Shown piece by piece: positions 1-5,743 of a DNA stretch of 10,169 nucleotides. The stretch lies in assembly GCA_029256645.1 (NCBI GenBank), contig JAQSXM010000316.1:1-10169 (forward strand), read 5' to 3'. A model generated the notes under the pieces. It was given only the letters and a program-made list of their open reading frames with translations. It made no database searches and was not told the DNA's origin. This DNA comes from Sporomusa sp. (GTDB lineage: Bacteria > Bacillota_C > Negativicutes > Sporomusales > Sporomusaceae). Position numbers and translations under genes: made by a program. Position 1 is the first letter of the stretch; the number at the start of each line of letters is the position of its first letter.

Positions 1-894
1 AAGGCCGGGGTACTGGCCAATGACAGGAACAATAACGGGCGGGACACCGATATTGTCGTGCGGTTGAAAGCCAGTGACAGCTTCAAGGCATCTGACATGG
101 CCGTTATCCCGGTCAAAGCGGCTGAGAACACCGTGTTTCTGGGTGATATCGCCCGCATTGAGGAAGGGGTAGGGCCGGTTTCTATAACCCGTGTCAATAA
201 ACAGCGGTCGCTGCTTGTCCAGGCTAATATGACCGACCGTCCCCTCAAAGAGGTCCTGCGGGAGATTGACAGGCAGTTTAAACAAGAGCCGCTGGCAAGC
301 GGGGTTACCTACCGTTTTGGCGGTCAGGCTACCAATATGGACAGCAGCTATCACGAAATTATCCAGGCCCTGGTTTTATCCTTACTGCTGGTTTATATGC
401 TGCTGGCCGTGTTGTATGAATCGGCCTTCACGCCGGTTATCCGGATGCTGTCGCTGCCGCTCGGTCTGATCGGGGCGCTGCTGTTCCTGCTGATTACCCA
501 AAATACCATCAACGTATATTCCCTGATCGGCTTTCTGGTTATGGATGGCCTGGTTGCTAAGAACGGCACCCTGCTGCTTGACTATACACTGACGCTGATG
601 GGGCGGGGGATGACTGCCTATGATGCCCTGATTGAGGCCGGCAAGACCCGTTTAAAACCGATCTTTATGACTACCCTGACGATGGTAGTTGGGATGATGC
701 CCACCGCCCTGGCGTTTAACGAAGGGGCCGAGACCCGGGTAAGCATGGCTTGGGTGCTGATCGGCGGACTGCTGTCATCTACAGTCTTTACCCTGATTAT
801 TATTCCGATTGTATTTCTGTTTTGTGAGCGTTATCCGGTACGGACCTGGTTTTCCGGTGCGCTTAGTTGTGTAAAAAAAAACTGGCAGGCTTAG
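1..894 (+). CDS. RND (HAE1/AcrB-type) efflux permease, C-terminal part, 5' truncated by window edge
   Basis: The frame is open from base 1 to the TAG at 892-894, so 297 residues of a protein of roughly 1,000 residues are present. The GTG at 58 is internal and is not a start. The first ~115 residues match the second periplasmic porter/docking region (a stretch like LGDIARIEEGVGPVSITRVN, later YRFGGQ). The rest is the terminal membrane block of an RND pump: about five hydrophobic segments, a YESAFTPVIRMLSLPLGLIG loop, then GFLVMDGLVAKNGTLLLDYT and RLKPIFMTTLTMVVGMMPTAL, which are hallmark RND stretches. The family exports drugs or other amphiphiles across a double envelope using the proton gradient, with a membrane-fusion protein and outer-membrane channel that would lie upstream, outside the window. 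The substrate cannot be read from the sequence. The C-terminus is short and basic and contains a run of nine A. Confidence 0.93.
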   Translation, partial: KAGVLANDRNNNGRDTDIVVRLKASDSFKASDMAVIPVKAAENTVFLGDIARIEEGVGPVSITRVNKQRSLLVQANMTDRPLKEVLREIDRQFKQEPLASGVTYRFGGQATNMDSSYHEIIQALVLSLLLVYMLLAVLYESAFTPVIRMLSLPLGLIGALLFLLITQNTINVYSLIGFLVMDGLVAKNGTLLLDYTLTLMGRGMTAYDALIEAGKTRLKPIFMTTLTMVVGMMPTALAFNEGAETRVSMAWVLIGGLLSSTVFTLIIIPIVFLFCERYPVRTWFSGALSCVKKNWQA

Positions 895-1061
895 TAAAGC
901 CTAGAAAACAGTGAAAGAGGTAGATTGAAAAAGTATCTATTATTACTCATTCTTTTACTTGGCATTGTTATTTGTGGTATTAACAACTTTTATGATTGTT
1001 TTTACAATTCTTAAATAGCAGCACTAATAAGTCCAATCTTATTGCTTTCGGGGGATGCAAA

Positions 1062-2345
1062 GTGGATGCGTGTACAGATAATCATGTAGTTTCTTTTCGA
1101 TATATTGCCCAAATTACATATCCGATAACTATATCTATGCTTGTAATGAATGCAATGATATTTGTCGATAGAATGTATGTGGCGCAGTATAATCTTACGC
1201 AATTCGCAGCCATGATGCCCGCCAGTTTTTTAGCTACTGCAATCGCCAGCTTTTTTGTAGGAATTATCGGTTATGTTTCGGTGCTTGTTGCACAATGTTA
1301 TGGTGCTCGCAGATATCAGGACTGCTCAGCATCTATGTGGCAAGGCGTATATTTGAGCATGTTTTTCACCTTTCTGCTTATTATGTTTTCCATGGTTTCT
1401 TCAAATATATTTAAAGTAATGGGACATGATGGGGATTTATTAAAATTCGAAATGGAATATTTCTTTCTTATTATATTGGCCAACTGCATCCAACTTTTCT
1501 CTACTGCTTTTTCCAGCTTTTATTGCGGTATTGGTGATACAAAAATCACAATGTATGTAGGTATCGCCACTAACATTGTAAACATGGTATTGACTTGGCT
1601 TCTAGTATTTGGCAAATACGGTTTACCTGAGATGGGGATGTTCCAGTACCAAATTTTAAGAAATTATCATTTTAATAGAGTTTTGCTACATAAATTATTG
1701 AAATTTGGTTTATTTTCCGGTATACAGTCGTTTGTTGATATAGGATATTTCAGTATTCTCTTTATTATTATTGGCATGACAGGTGAGTTTGCTTTGACTT
1801 GTGTAAATATTACTGTTGCAATTGAAGCTGCTTTTATACTACCTTTGATTGGTATTACAACAGCAGTGGGTATTATTGCAGGCCAGGAGAGAGGAGCTAA
1901 TAGGCTGAATAATATTCCTATAGTCATAAAAAAGGGGATCATAATTGGGATCTGTTACAACTTATTAATTATTTCCATGTGCAACTTTCTTCCTGAATTT
2001 TTGATTGCTATTTTCAACAGTGAACAAGATAAAGAAAAATTTCTGCTCATCAATAATGTTACTATTCCGCTAGTAAGACTTACATCATTATGGATTGTAC
2101 TTGATATGATACACTTAATTATTGGCAGTGTACTGGAAGCAGTGGGTGATACTAGGTTTATGATGGTAATGTACGCTGTTGTTCCATTCCTGTTTTATGT
2201 AATTTTGCCATATGTACTCTGTGTTGTGGCTTCACTCTCTCTAAGTTGGTTGTGGATTGCATTGATCGGATATAGAGTAGTTTTATTGCTATTAGTAACG
2301 AATAGGTTCCTTGGCGGCAAGTGGAAGGGGATTAACGTGATTTAA
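1062..2345 (+). CDS. MATE-family multidrug/Na+ (H+) antiporter, apparently lacking one internal segment
   Basis: This is a polytopic membrane protein of about 427 residues with MATE features: YITYPITISMLVMNAMIFVD-like helix 1, GYVSVLVAQCYGARR, FSSFYCGIGDTK, then in the second half LLKFGLFSGIQ, TTAVGIIAGQERGA and LEAVGDTR. Such proteins export cationic drugs by ion antiport. An in-frame TTG at 996 lengthens the ORF, but the GTG at 1062 has a GGGGG Shine-Dalgarno seven bases upstream and removes a non-hydrophobic N-terminus, so I prefer it. In usual MATE proteins the FGKYGLPxxG motif is followed by GAAxATVIA and a transmembrane helix. Here GLPEMGM (to about 1640) runs straight into FQYQILRNYHFN, so roughly 25-30 residues and a helix seem to be missing. 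Function is therefore doubtful. The gene is clearly more AT-rich than the RND gene before it and the cbiZ and mut genes after it, which suggests transfer. Confidence 0.85.
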   Translation: MDACTDNHVVSFRYIAQITYPITISMLVMNAMIFVDRMYVAQYNLTQFAAMMPASFLATAIASFFVGIIGYVSVLVAQCYGARRYQDCSASMWQGVYLSMFFTFLLIMFSMVSSNIFKVMGHDGDLLKFEMEYFFLIILANCIQLFSTAFSSFYCGIGDTKITMYVGIATNIVNMVLTWLLVFGKYGLPEMGMFQYQILRNYHFNRVLLHKLLKFGLFSGIQSFVDIGYFSILFIIIGMTGEFALTCVNITVAIEAAFILPLIGITTAVGIIAGQERGANRLNNIPIVIKKGIIIGICYNLLIISMCNFLPEFLIAIFNSEQDKEKFLLINNVTIPLVRLTSLWIVLDMIHLIIGSVLEAVGDTRFMMVMYAVVPFLFYVILPYVLCVVASLSLSWLWIALIGYRVVLLLLVTNRFLGGKWKGINVI

Positions 2346-2350
2346 TACCT

Positions 2351-2646
2351 TGCGGTAAGATCACAATATTTGTTGGGGAGGATCAAGGCGTTACAGAAGC
2401 GCTACGAATAGAGATGACAAAATCCGATGGCTTCACACCAGACAAAGCGCTTGCTGATAAATCGTTGAAGAAGCCATCAAAGGAGGGGACATTGAAATAT
2501 GTGGTAAACAATACGGACTAGTGCTTGATATCGAAGGCTATTATAAGAATACGTTTACCCTTGCACCGGCACTTACGATCAGCTATGAAGAAATAGATAT
2601 TTTCATTGAGTTGTTTGAAGCTGTGCTAAAAAGGTGTGGAGTATAA
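2351..2646 (+). pseudogene. C-terminal remnant of a class-III (PLP-dependent) aminotransferase, frameshifted
   Basis: Two adjacent frames join into one plausible protein end. Frame 2 reads about 2351-2460 (VGEDQGVTEALRIEMTKSDG, then TPDKALADK). After a one-base loss near 2461, frame 1 reads IVEEAIKGGDIEICGKQYGL, then LDIEGYYKNTFTLAPALTIS and YEEIDIFIELFEAVLKRC, ending at TAA 2644-2646. The pattern of a long helix, a small beta segment, LAPALTIS-EEID and a terminal helix is typical of the last ~90 residues of GabT/ornithine-type aminotransferases. There is no start, no PLP-lysine region and no N-terminal two-thirds, so it is a dead fragment. It begins directly behind the MATE stop codon. The family call comes from motif resemblance only. 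Confidence 0.55.
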
Positions 2647-2690
2647 TATTTAGCCCGATCTCGAGAAATATTGGAAAAATCAAGAATTTG

Positions 2691-2727
2691 TGAGCCTCAA
2701 AACAGGTTTTGCATTGAATGAGGCTCA
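2691..2727. repeat. 9-bp perfect inverted repeat, 19-nt loop
   Basis: TGAGCCTCA (2691-2699) and TGAGGCTCA (2719-2727) are perfect reverse complements. The loop also contains a nested CAAAAC/GTTTTG pair (2698-2703 and 2706-2711). No clean T-tract follows on either strand, so this is not a convincing terminator. It sits just after the aminotransferase remnant, inside the AT-rich block, and could be a leftover of a mobile-element end or of an old terminator. Confidence 0.4.
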
Positions 2728-2777
2728 ATCAAAAGCCTTTTCAACGGAGCTCACGGTTCTTATATATAAATCCTTTA

Positions 2778-2881
2778 TTTGACTGTGGATTGCACTTGAC
2801 TGGATATAGTCAGTTATGATTATATTAATGAACTAGTAGATTTCACATGAAACGGAAACCCATTAGTGTGATTTAACGCCT
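2778..2881 (+). pseudogene. Decayed second copy of the 3' end of the MATE gene
   Basis: This stretch aligns along its length with the end of the MATE gene (about 2247-2350). Shared blocks include TGTGGATTGCA, GGATATAG and GTGATTTAA, with only a few one-base gaps and many transitions. In the last frame it still reads KRKPISVI-stop, against KWKGINVI-stop for the MATE protein. The last 20 bases (2862-2881 against 2331-2350) match at 16 of 20 positions, all four differences being transitions. Several in-frame stops and shifts make it non-coding. I see no matching copy of the upstream part of the gene, so only the 3' end remains. It follows the aminotransferase fragment, so a duplication, or recombination between two MATE genes, is implied. 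Confidence 0.6.
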
Positions 2882-2886
2882 AATAT

Positions 2887-2916
2887 TTGCGAAACCAGAA
2901 TTATTTTTGTTATATT
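2887..2916 (+). promoter_or_regulatory. Candidate sigma-70/SigA promoter for cbiZ
   Basis: TTGCGA (2887-2892) and TATATT (2911-2916) are separated by 18 bases, matching the consensus at 4/6 and 5/6 positions. It lies about 65 bases upstream of the cbiZ start, just past the decayed MATE remnant, in an AT-rich stretch. Transcription would start near 2923. The 5' leader holds a short GCCG/CGGC hairpin (2951-2962) but no riboswitch. Confidence 0.45.
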
Positions 2917-2980
2917 AAGTGCATCAAAATAAGCCGGACTGCAGTATAAGGCCGCAGGCGGCATGGGCGGGAGGAAGACA

Positions 2981-4138
2981 ATGAAACTAAATCTTAGACT
3001 GGGGTTATTGCTGGTGGTTATTTTTTGTTATAACGTGGTTCCCTGCTTCGGCAGTGAACAGGTGAAACTCTATACGTTATCAACCGGTGATACGGTGTAC
3101 CGGGAAGATACCAGTGTCGTCATTTCCTTTGACAAACCCAGGAATGTGCTGAGTACTTCCCGGTTAAACGGAGGCTACCGGGACAATCTGAAAGCTGTGT
3201 TTAATCATGATATGAAGGCTGCAACCGGCGTGGATGGAGCTACTTACCTGGATTACCTGCAGGGCGTGGCTAAGCATCTGGGGCTTAATCCTGCCAGGGC
3301 AACAGGCATGGGCACGGCCGCATCTATGGAAAATGTCGCCATTCAGTCCGAAAGCTATCAGACACTCACTGTGACAGCTATTGTTACGGGAGGTGTGGAA
3401 GGCAATGGCGGACGGGTGGGTGATCCGGCGACTTATTTTAGCCCAGGTAAGAAAACCACCTTACATAAACCGGGAACCATTAACATCATGCTGGTCATTG
3501 ATGCAGATATTCCTTCCGGTACAATGACCCGGGCGCTGGTGACCTGTACCGAAGCCAAAACAGCTGCTCTACAGGAACTGATGGCCGGCAGCAAGTATTC
3601 AAATGGGCTGGCCACCGGTTCGGGGACAGACCAGACGATGGTGATTGCCAATCCAGGCTCGCCGCTGTATCTGGAAGATGCGGGCAAGCATTCCAAATTG
3701 GGGGAACTGATCGGCCGTACCGTAAAACAGGCAGTTAAAGAAGCCTTGCTGCGGCAGACCGGGTTATCCCCGCAGAAGCAGCACAGCGTGCTGCGGCGCA
3801 TGAATCGCTTTGGTGTTACTGAGGAAACCCTGTATCAGCAATATCTGCAGGAATACGGGATGATTGACAAACAGCGTTTTTCAACCTCCCTGCGGCAGCT
3901 GGACAAGGAACCGGCGCTGCTAACAGGTACCTCCCTGTATGTGCATTTGCTGGATCAATTTCAGTGGCAATTGTTAAGCGGCGACGAATTGACCCAGTCC
4001 GGCAATGATCTGCTGCTGTTGACCGCAGGTAAATACCACGTTTCACCTCCGGCACTTGCCGTAGACGAGCTGGAACCCTCTGTCCGGGCCTGGTCAGGTC
4101 TGGTGGTGAAGATTGTGGCAGACAGAGTAACCCAGTAG
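2981..4138 (+). CDS. cbiZ: Exported adenosylcobinamide amidohydrolase (CbiZ family) with C-terminal extension
   Basis: CbiZ hydrolyses the aminopropanol amide of adenosylcobinamide, and in some bacteria of pseudo-B12, to adenosylcobyric acid for salvage or remodelling of corrinoids. Start: an ATG at 2963 exists, but the ATG at 2981 follows GGGAGGAAG at a proper distance and begins a clean signal peptide (basic MKLNLR, hydrophobic core, likely cleavage after CFG at residue 24). That gives 385 residues. The CbiZ domain spans about 40-258: FDKPRNVLSTSRLNGGY (50-66), VTAIVTGGVEGNGGRVGDPA (131-150), GTINIMLVIDA (165-175), TEAKTAALQEL (190-200), GLATGSGTD (209-217), KLGELIGRTVKQAVKEAL (239-256). 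These match the family closely. Residues ~259-385 are an extra region I do not recognise. Canonical CbiZ is cytosolic and about 220-250 residues, so a signal peptide and extension are unusual. The adjacent cobalamin riboswitches and B12-dependent mutase support the corrinoid role. Confidence 0.87.
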   Translation: MKLNLRLGLLLVVIFCYNVVPCFGSEQVKLYTLSTGDTVYREDTSVVISFDKPRNVLSTSRLNGGYRDNLKAVFNHDMKAATGVDGATYLDYLQGVAKHLGLNPARATGMGTAASMENVAIQSESYQTLTVTAIVTGGVEGNGGRVGDPATYFSPGKKTTLHKPGTINIMLVIDADIPSGTMTRALVTCTEAKTAALQELMAGSKYSNGLATGSGTDQTMVIANPGSPLYLEDAGKHSKLGELIGRTVKQAVKEALLRQTGLSPQKQHSVLRRMNRFGVTEETLYQQYLQEYGMIDKQRFSTSLRQLDKEPALLTGTSLYVHLLDQFQWQLLSGDELTQSGNDLLLLTAGKYHVSPPALAVDELEPSVRAWSGLVVKIVADRVTQ

Positions 4139-4204
4139 CCGTTAGCCATTTATATGTAAATGCAGGCGTTTTTCCCCATGTTTCGCAAGCAAGGGGGTAT
4201 TTAT

Positions 4205-4507
4205 ATGAGAAACTGGTATGAAGAAGAATGGAACTTTAAGATCACTGTTTTAGCTGTTAAGCCTGACAATAAGCCTCAGGGACATTGCCGCAATGGCCAT
4301 GAAGTTGGGGATAACTACATATGTGGTTATGGTTGCCCAGGCGGCTTTTGTTCCAAAAGTATGCTGAAGAACTTCCCGATTATGGAAGCAGTGCGCAGTG
4401 GCGGTGATTTGCGCAACCTCGGCGGGAGCAAAGAAAATATGATGGATTTTGATTGCCCGGATGGCGTTGTTAGGTTTAGGCTGGAAGCAGTTAACAGGCA
4501 ATATTGA
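4205..4507 (+). CDS. Small TIGR04076-like protein of unknown function
   Basis: This is a 100-residue protein beginning MRNWYEEEW. The ATG at 4205 is preceded by AAGGGGG (4191-4197) at a good distance. An in-frame ATG at 4160 lacks such a site, so the shorter form is preferred. The layout, FKITVLAVKP then CRNGHEVGD, CPGGFC, an aromatic/Ala helix, then FDCPDGVVRFRLEAV, resembles the uncharacterised TIGR04076 family (motif CxxGHxxGD, then GGxC). Four cysteines and a histidine could bind a metal or redox centre, but that is a guess. It starts 66 bases after cbiZ with no clear terminator between, so the two may be co-transcribed. A link to corrinoid metabolism is suggested only by position. Confidence 0.72.
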   Translation: MRNWYEEEWNFKITVLAVKPDNKPQGHCRNGHEVGDNYICGYGCPGGFCSKSMLKNFPIMEAVRSGGDLRNLGGSKENMMDFDCPDGVVRFRLEAVNRQY

Positions 4508-4536
4508 AATAACAGGTCTGTCCTTGTTCTGGGTTG

Positions 4537-4577
4537 TGGAGATTATGGCAGGCAGGATAACCTCTAAAGATTTTTTT
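4537..4577 (+). terminator. Weak intrinsic terminator after the TIGR04076-like gene
   Basis: TGGAGATTAT (4537-4546) pairs with ATAACCTCTA (4557-4566) with one mismatch and one wobble around a 10-nt loop. A run of seven T starts four bases after the stem. It lies 30 bases past the stop codon and just before the riboswitch promoter, where a terminator is expected. The stem is A/T-rich, so it may be leaky. Confidence 0.45.
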
Positions 4578-4578
4578 G

Positions 4579-4613
4579 TTGACAGGCTATAACAGAAATG
4601 ATAGGATTATAAT
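4579..4613 (+). promoter_or_regulatory. Candidate promoter for the riboswitch-mut transcript
   Basis: There is a perfect -35 box TTGACA at 4579-4584. At 17-bp spacing the -10 would be TAGGAT (4602-4607, 4/6 match). A perfect TATAAT lies at 4608-4613, but the spacing is then 23, too long for the usual sigma factor. Either way initiation would fall near 4613-4622, about 35 bases before the first riboswitch. Confidence 0.5.
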
Positions 4614-4651
4614 AGTTAGTGAAAAAATACACGTATTTCTTAATTTAATAT

Positions 4652-4850
4652 TTGAGTTAGGTGCCCTAAGGGGCTTAATAGGGAAGCCGGTGTAATACCG
4701 GCGCGGTCCCGCCACTGTAATGGGGAGCAAATCCAGGGTAGACCACTGAGACCCAGCGTCTTGGGAAGGTTGGAGGAGCTTTGAGCCAGAGCCAGGAGAA
4801 CTGCCTAGCTGACAATTTCCGATTTTACCCACGTGTGATGGGGAGGGAAT
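4652..4850 (+). promoter_or_regulatory. Cobalamin riboswitch 1
   Basis: All core elements of the AdoCbl/B12 riboswitch are present in order: AGGTGCC...GGGGCTTAATAGGGAA (from 4659), a CCGGTGTAATACCGG helix, the invariant GCGGTCCCGCCACTGTAA (4703-4720), and the B12 box GCCAGGAGAACTGCCT (4791-4806). A 3' hairpin of ACCCACGTGTGATGGGG type (P13, loop for the kissing contact) follows. It is more divergent from the other two copies than they are from each other. No gene lies between it and riboswitch 2, so it can only act on transcripts running on into the second copy. GGGAGGGA (4841-4848) can pair with the 5' arm of the next terminator (4917-4924), competing with that hairpin. Confidence 0.95.
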
Positions 4851-4919
4851 TACAGTGTATTGCCGCTGAATTTATTCCTGGTTATGCCAGGGGTTTGTAT
4901 TTAGTATACTGTAGAATCT

Positions 4920-4951
4920 CTCCCGGTTGCCAACTGCAGCCGGGAGTTTTC
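4920..4951 (+). terminator. Intrinsic terminator of riboswitch 1
   Basis: The 11-bp stem is CTCCCGGTTGC (4920-4930) with GCAGCCGGGAG (4936-4946), including one G-U pair. The loop is CAACT and a TTTTCT tail follows. The 5' arm overlaps the proposed antiterminator partner of riboswitch 1, which predicts termination when cobalamin is bound. Confidence 0.85.
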
Positions 4952-5000
4952 TAATATACTCCTCCTTCTTGTGAGTCCTTAGATTTGCGTCTAATGGCGC

Positions 5001-5028
5001 GGGGTCGTTACGACCCTTTCTTTTTTTT
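5001..5028 (+). terminator. Second intrinsic terminator after riboswitch 1
   Basis: GGGTCG (5002-5007) pairs with CGACCC (5011-5016) around a TTA loop, and a TTTCTTTTTTTT tail follows directly. I see no antiterminator partner in riboswitch 1, so this looks constitutive. If so, it would block most read-through from the first promoter into riboswitch 2. Confidence 0.7.
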
Positions 5029-5076
5029 GACGATTGCACGGCAGATGGGAAGAGAGAAATTTGATCAAATCAAGAA

Positions 5077-5108
5077 TTGACTAACCGGTTATAGTGTGTT
5101 AGTATGAT
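5077..5108 (+). promoter_or_regulatory. Possible separate promoter for riboswitches 2 and 3
   Basis: TTGACT (5077-5082) is followed by TAGTAT (5100-5105) at 17 bp, or by the better TATGAT (5103-5108) at 20 bp. It lies between the second terminator and riboswitch 2. A promoter is expected here if that terminator is efficient. The boxes are only moderate. Confidence 0.35.
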
Positions 5109-5147
5109 CCCGAGTGATTAATAAACCTTTGAAAATCTCATACAATC

Positions 5148-5349
5148 TTTGAGACAGGTGCCCTGCGGGGCTTAATAGGGAAGACCGGTGTAATGCCGGC
5201 GCGGTCCCGCCACTGTAACGGGGAGTGAATCCAAGAGTTGCCACTGGGAGGTAAAAGTCCTGGGAAGGTTTGGAGGAACTGCGATCCGGAGCCAGGAGAA
5301 CTGCCTGTTTGACAGTCACCGTTTACCCACGGACGATGGGGAGGGGATT
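5148..5349 (+). promoter_or_regulatory. Cobalamin riboswitch 2
   Basis: This is a complete cobalamin riboswitch: GAGACAGGTGCC (5151-5162), GGGGCTTAATAGGGAA, the ACCGGTG...GCCGGC helix, the invariant GCGGTCCCGCCACTGTAA (5201-5218), and the B12 box GCCAGGAGAACTGCCT (5291-5306). The P13 hairpin CCCACGGACGATGGGG follows (about 5326-5341). GGGAGGGG (5339-5346) overlaps the 3' arm of P13 and is perfectly complementary over 8 bp to the terminator's 5' arm (5391-5398). Ligand-stabilised P13 would therefore free the terminator. It is nearly the same sequence as riboswitch 3. Confidence 0.95.
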
Positions 5350-5389
5350 AATGGCACAGTTTACTTAGTTATGCTATTTTTCAATTACT

Positions 5390-5425
5390 ACCCCTCCCGC
5401 ATTGTTGTGGGAGGGGTTTATTTAT
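5390..5425 (+). terminator. Intrinsic terminator of riboswitch 2
   Basis: CCCCTCCCGC (5391-5400) pairs with GTGGGAGGGG (5407-5416), a 10-bp stem with one G-U pair and a six-base loop. A TTTATTTATT tail follows. Riboswitch 3 starts about 16-25 bases later with no convincing promoter in between, so transcripts passing this site go straight into the third switch. Confidence 0.85.
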
Positions 5426-5440
5426 TGATAACTGAATAGT

Positions 5441-5647
5441 GTTGAGACAGGTGCCCTTAGGGGCTTAATAGGGAAGTCCGGTGCAATGCCGGCGCGGTCC
5501 CGCCACTGTAACGGGGAGTGAATCCAAGAGTTGCCACTGGGAGATAAAAGTCCTGGGAAGGTTTGGAGGAGCTATGATCTGGAGCCAGGAGAACTGCCTG
5601 TTTGACAATCACCGTTTTTTCACCCACGAGCGATGGGGAGGGGATTA
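5441..5647 (+). promoter_or_regulatory. Cobalamin riboswitch 3
   Basis: This is the third complete copy: GAGACAGGTGCC (5444-5455), GGGGCTTAATAGGGAA, the TCCGGTG...GCCGGC helix, the invariant GCGGTCCCGCCACTGTAA (5494-5511), the B12 box (5584-5599), and the P13 hairpin CACCCACGAGCGATGGGG. Over about 195 bases it differs from riboswitch 2 at only around 15 positions plus a small insertion before P13. GAGGG (5638-5642) can pair with CCCTC (5709-5713) of the following terminator. A CCGG at 5677-5680 can also pair with CCGG at 5705-5708, giving an alternative antiterminator. It is the last switch before the mut genes. Confidence 0.95.
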
Positions 5648-5708
5648 ATTAAGAAGCTTTACTTGCGGCTGTTGAGCCGGGAGTATTGTTTGATTGCTTA
5701 TTAACCGG

Positions 5709-5743
5709 CCCTCACTGACGCTCTCAGGGAGGGTCTTTTTTAT
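5709..5743 (+). terminator. Intrinsic terminator of riboswitch 3
   Basis: CCCTCACTGA (5709-5718) pairs with TCAGGGAGGG (5724-5733) with one A-G mismatch and a CGCTC loop. A TCTTTTTTAT tail follows. It is the final gate before the small ORF, mutA and mutB. Confidence 0.85.

Noticed and set aside
887..902. 6-bp inverted repeat AGGCTT/AAGCCT over the RND stop codon
   Set aside because: There is no T-tract after it and the stem is short, so it is not a convincing terminator.
925..1014. 29-codon hydrophobic peptide with TTG start (KKYLLLLILLLGIVICG...)
   Set aside because: It looks like a signal peptide or membrane fragment, but has a rare start at very short spacing from AGAGG and no continuation. 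Too weak to annotate.
2779..2826. TTGACT boxes (2779, 2796) with TATAGT/TATATT as cbiZ promoters
   Set aside because: Spacings of 19-20 or 13 bp are poor, and the stretch is better explained as the decayed MATE end. The 2887-2916 candidate is closer and better.
4877..4900. CCTGG/CCAGG hairpin followed by GTTTGTATTT
   Set aside because: The 5-bp stem with an interrupted T-run is much weaker than the terminator at 4920-4951 just downstream.
4587..5319. Reverse-strand ORFs across riboswitches 1 and 2
   Set aside because: The sequence is fully explained by conserved riboswitch RNA on the plus strand.
5425..5450. TTGATA at 5425 as a promoter for riboswitch 3 alone
   Set aside because: No -10 box lies at 16-18 bp. 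The site falls in the T-rich tail of terminator 2.
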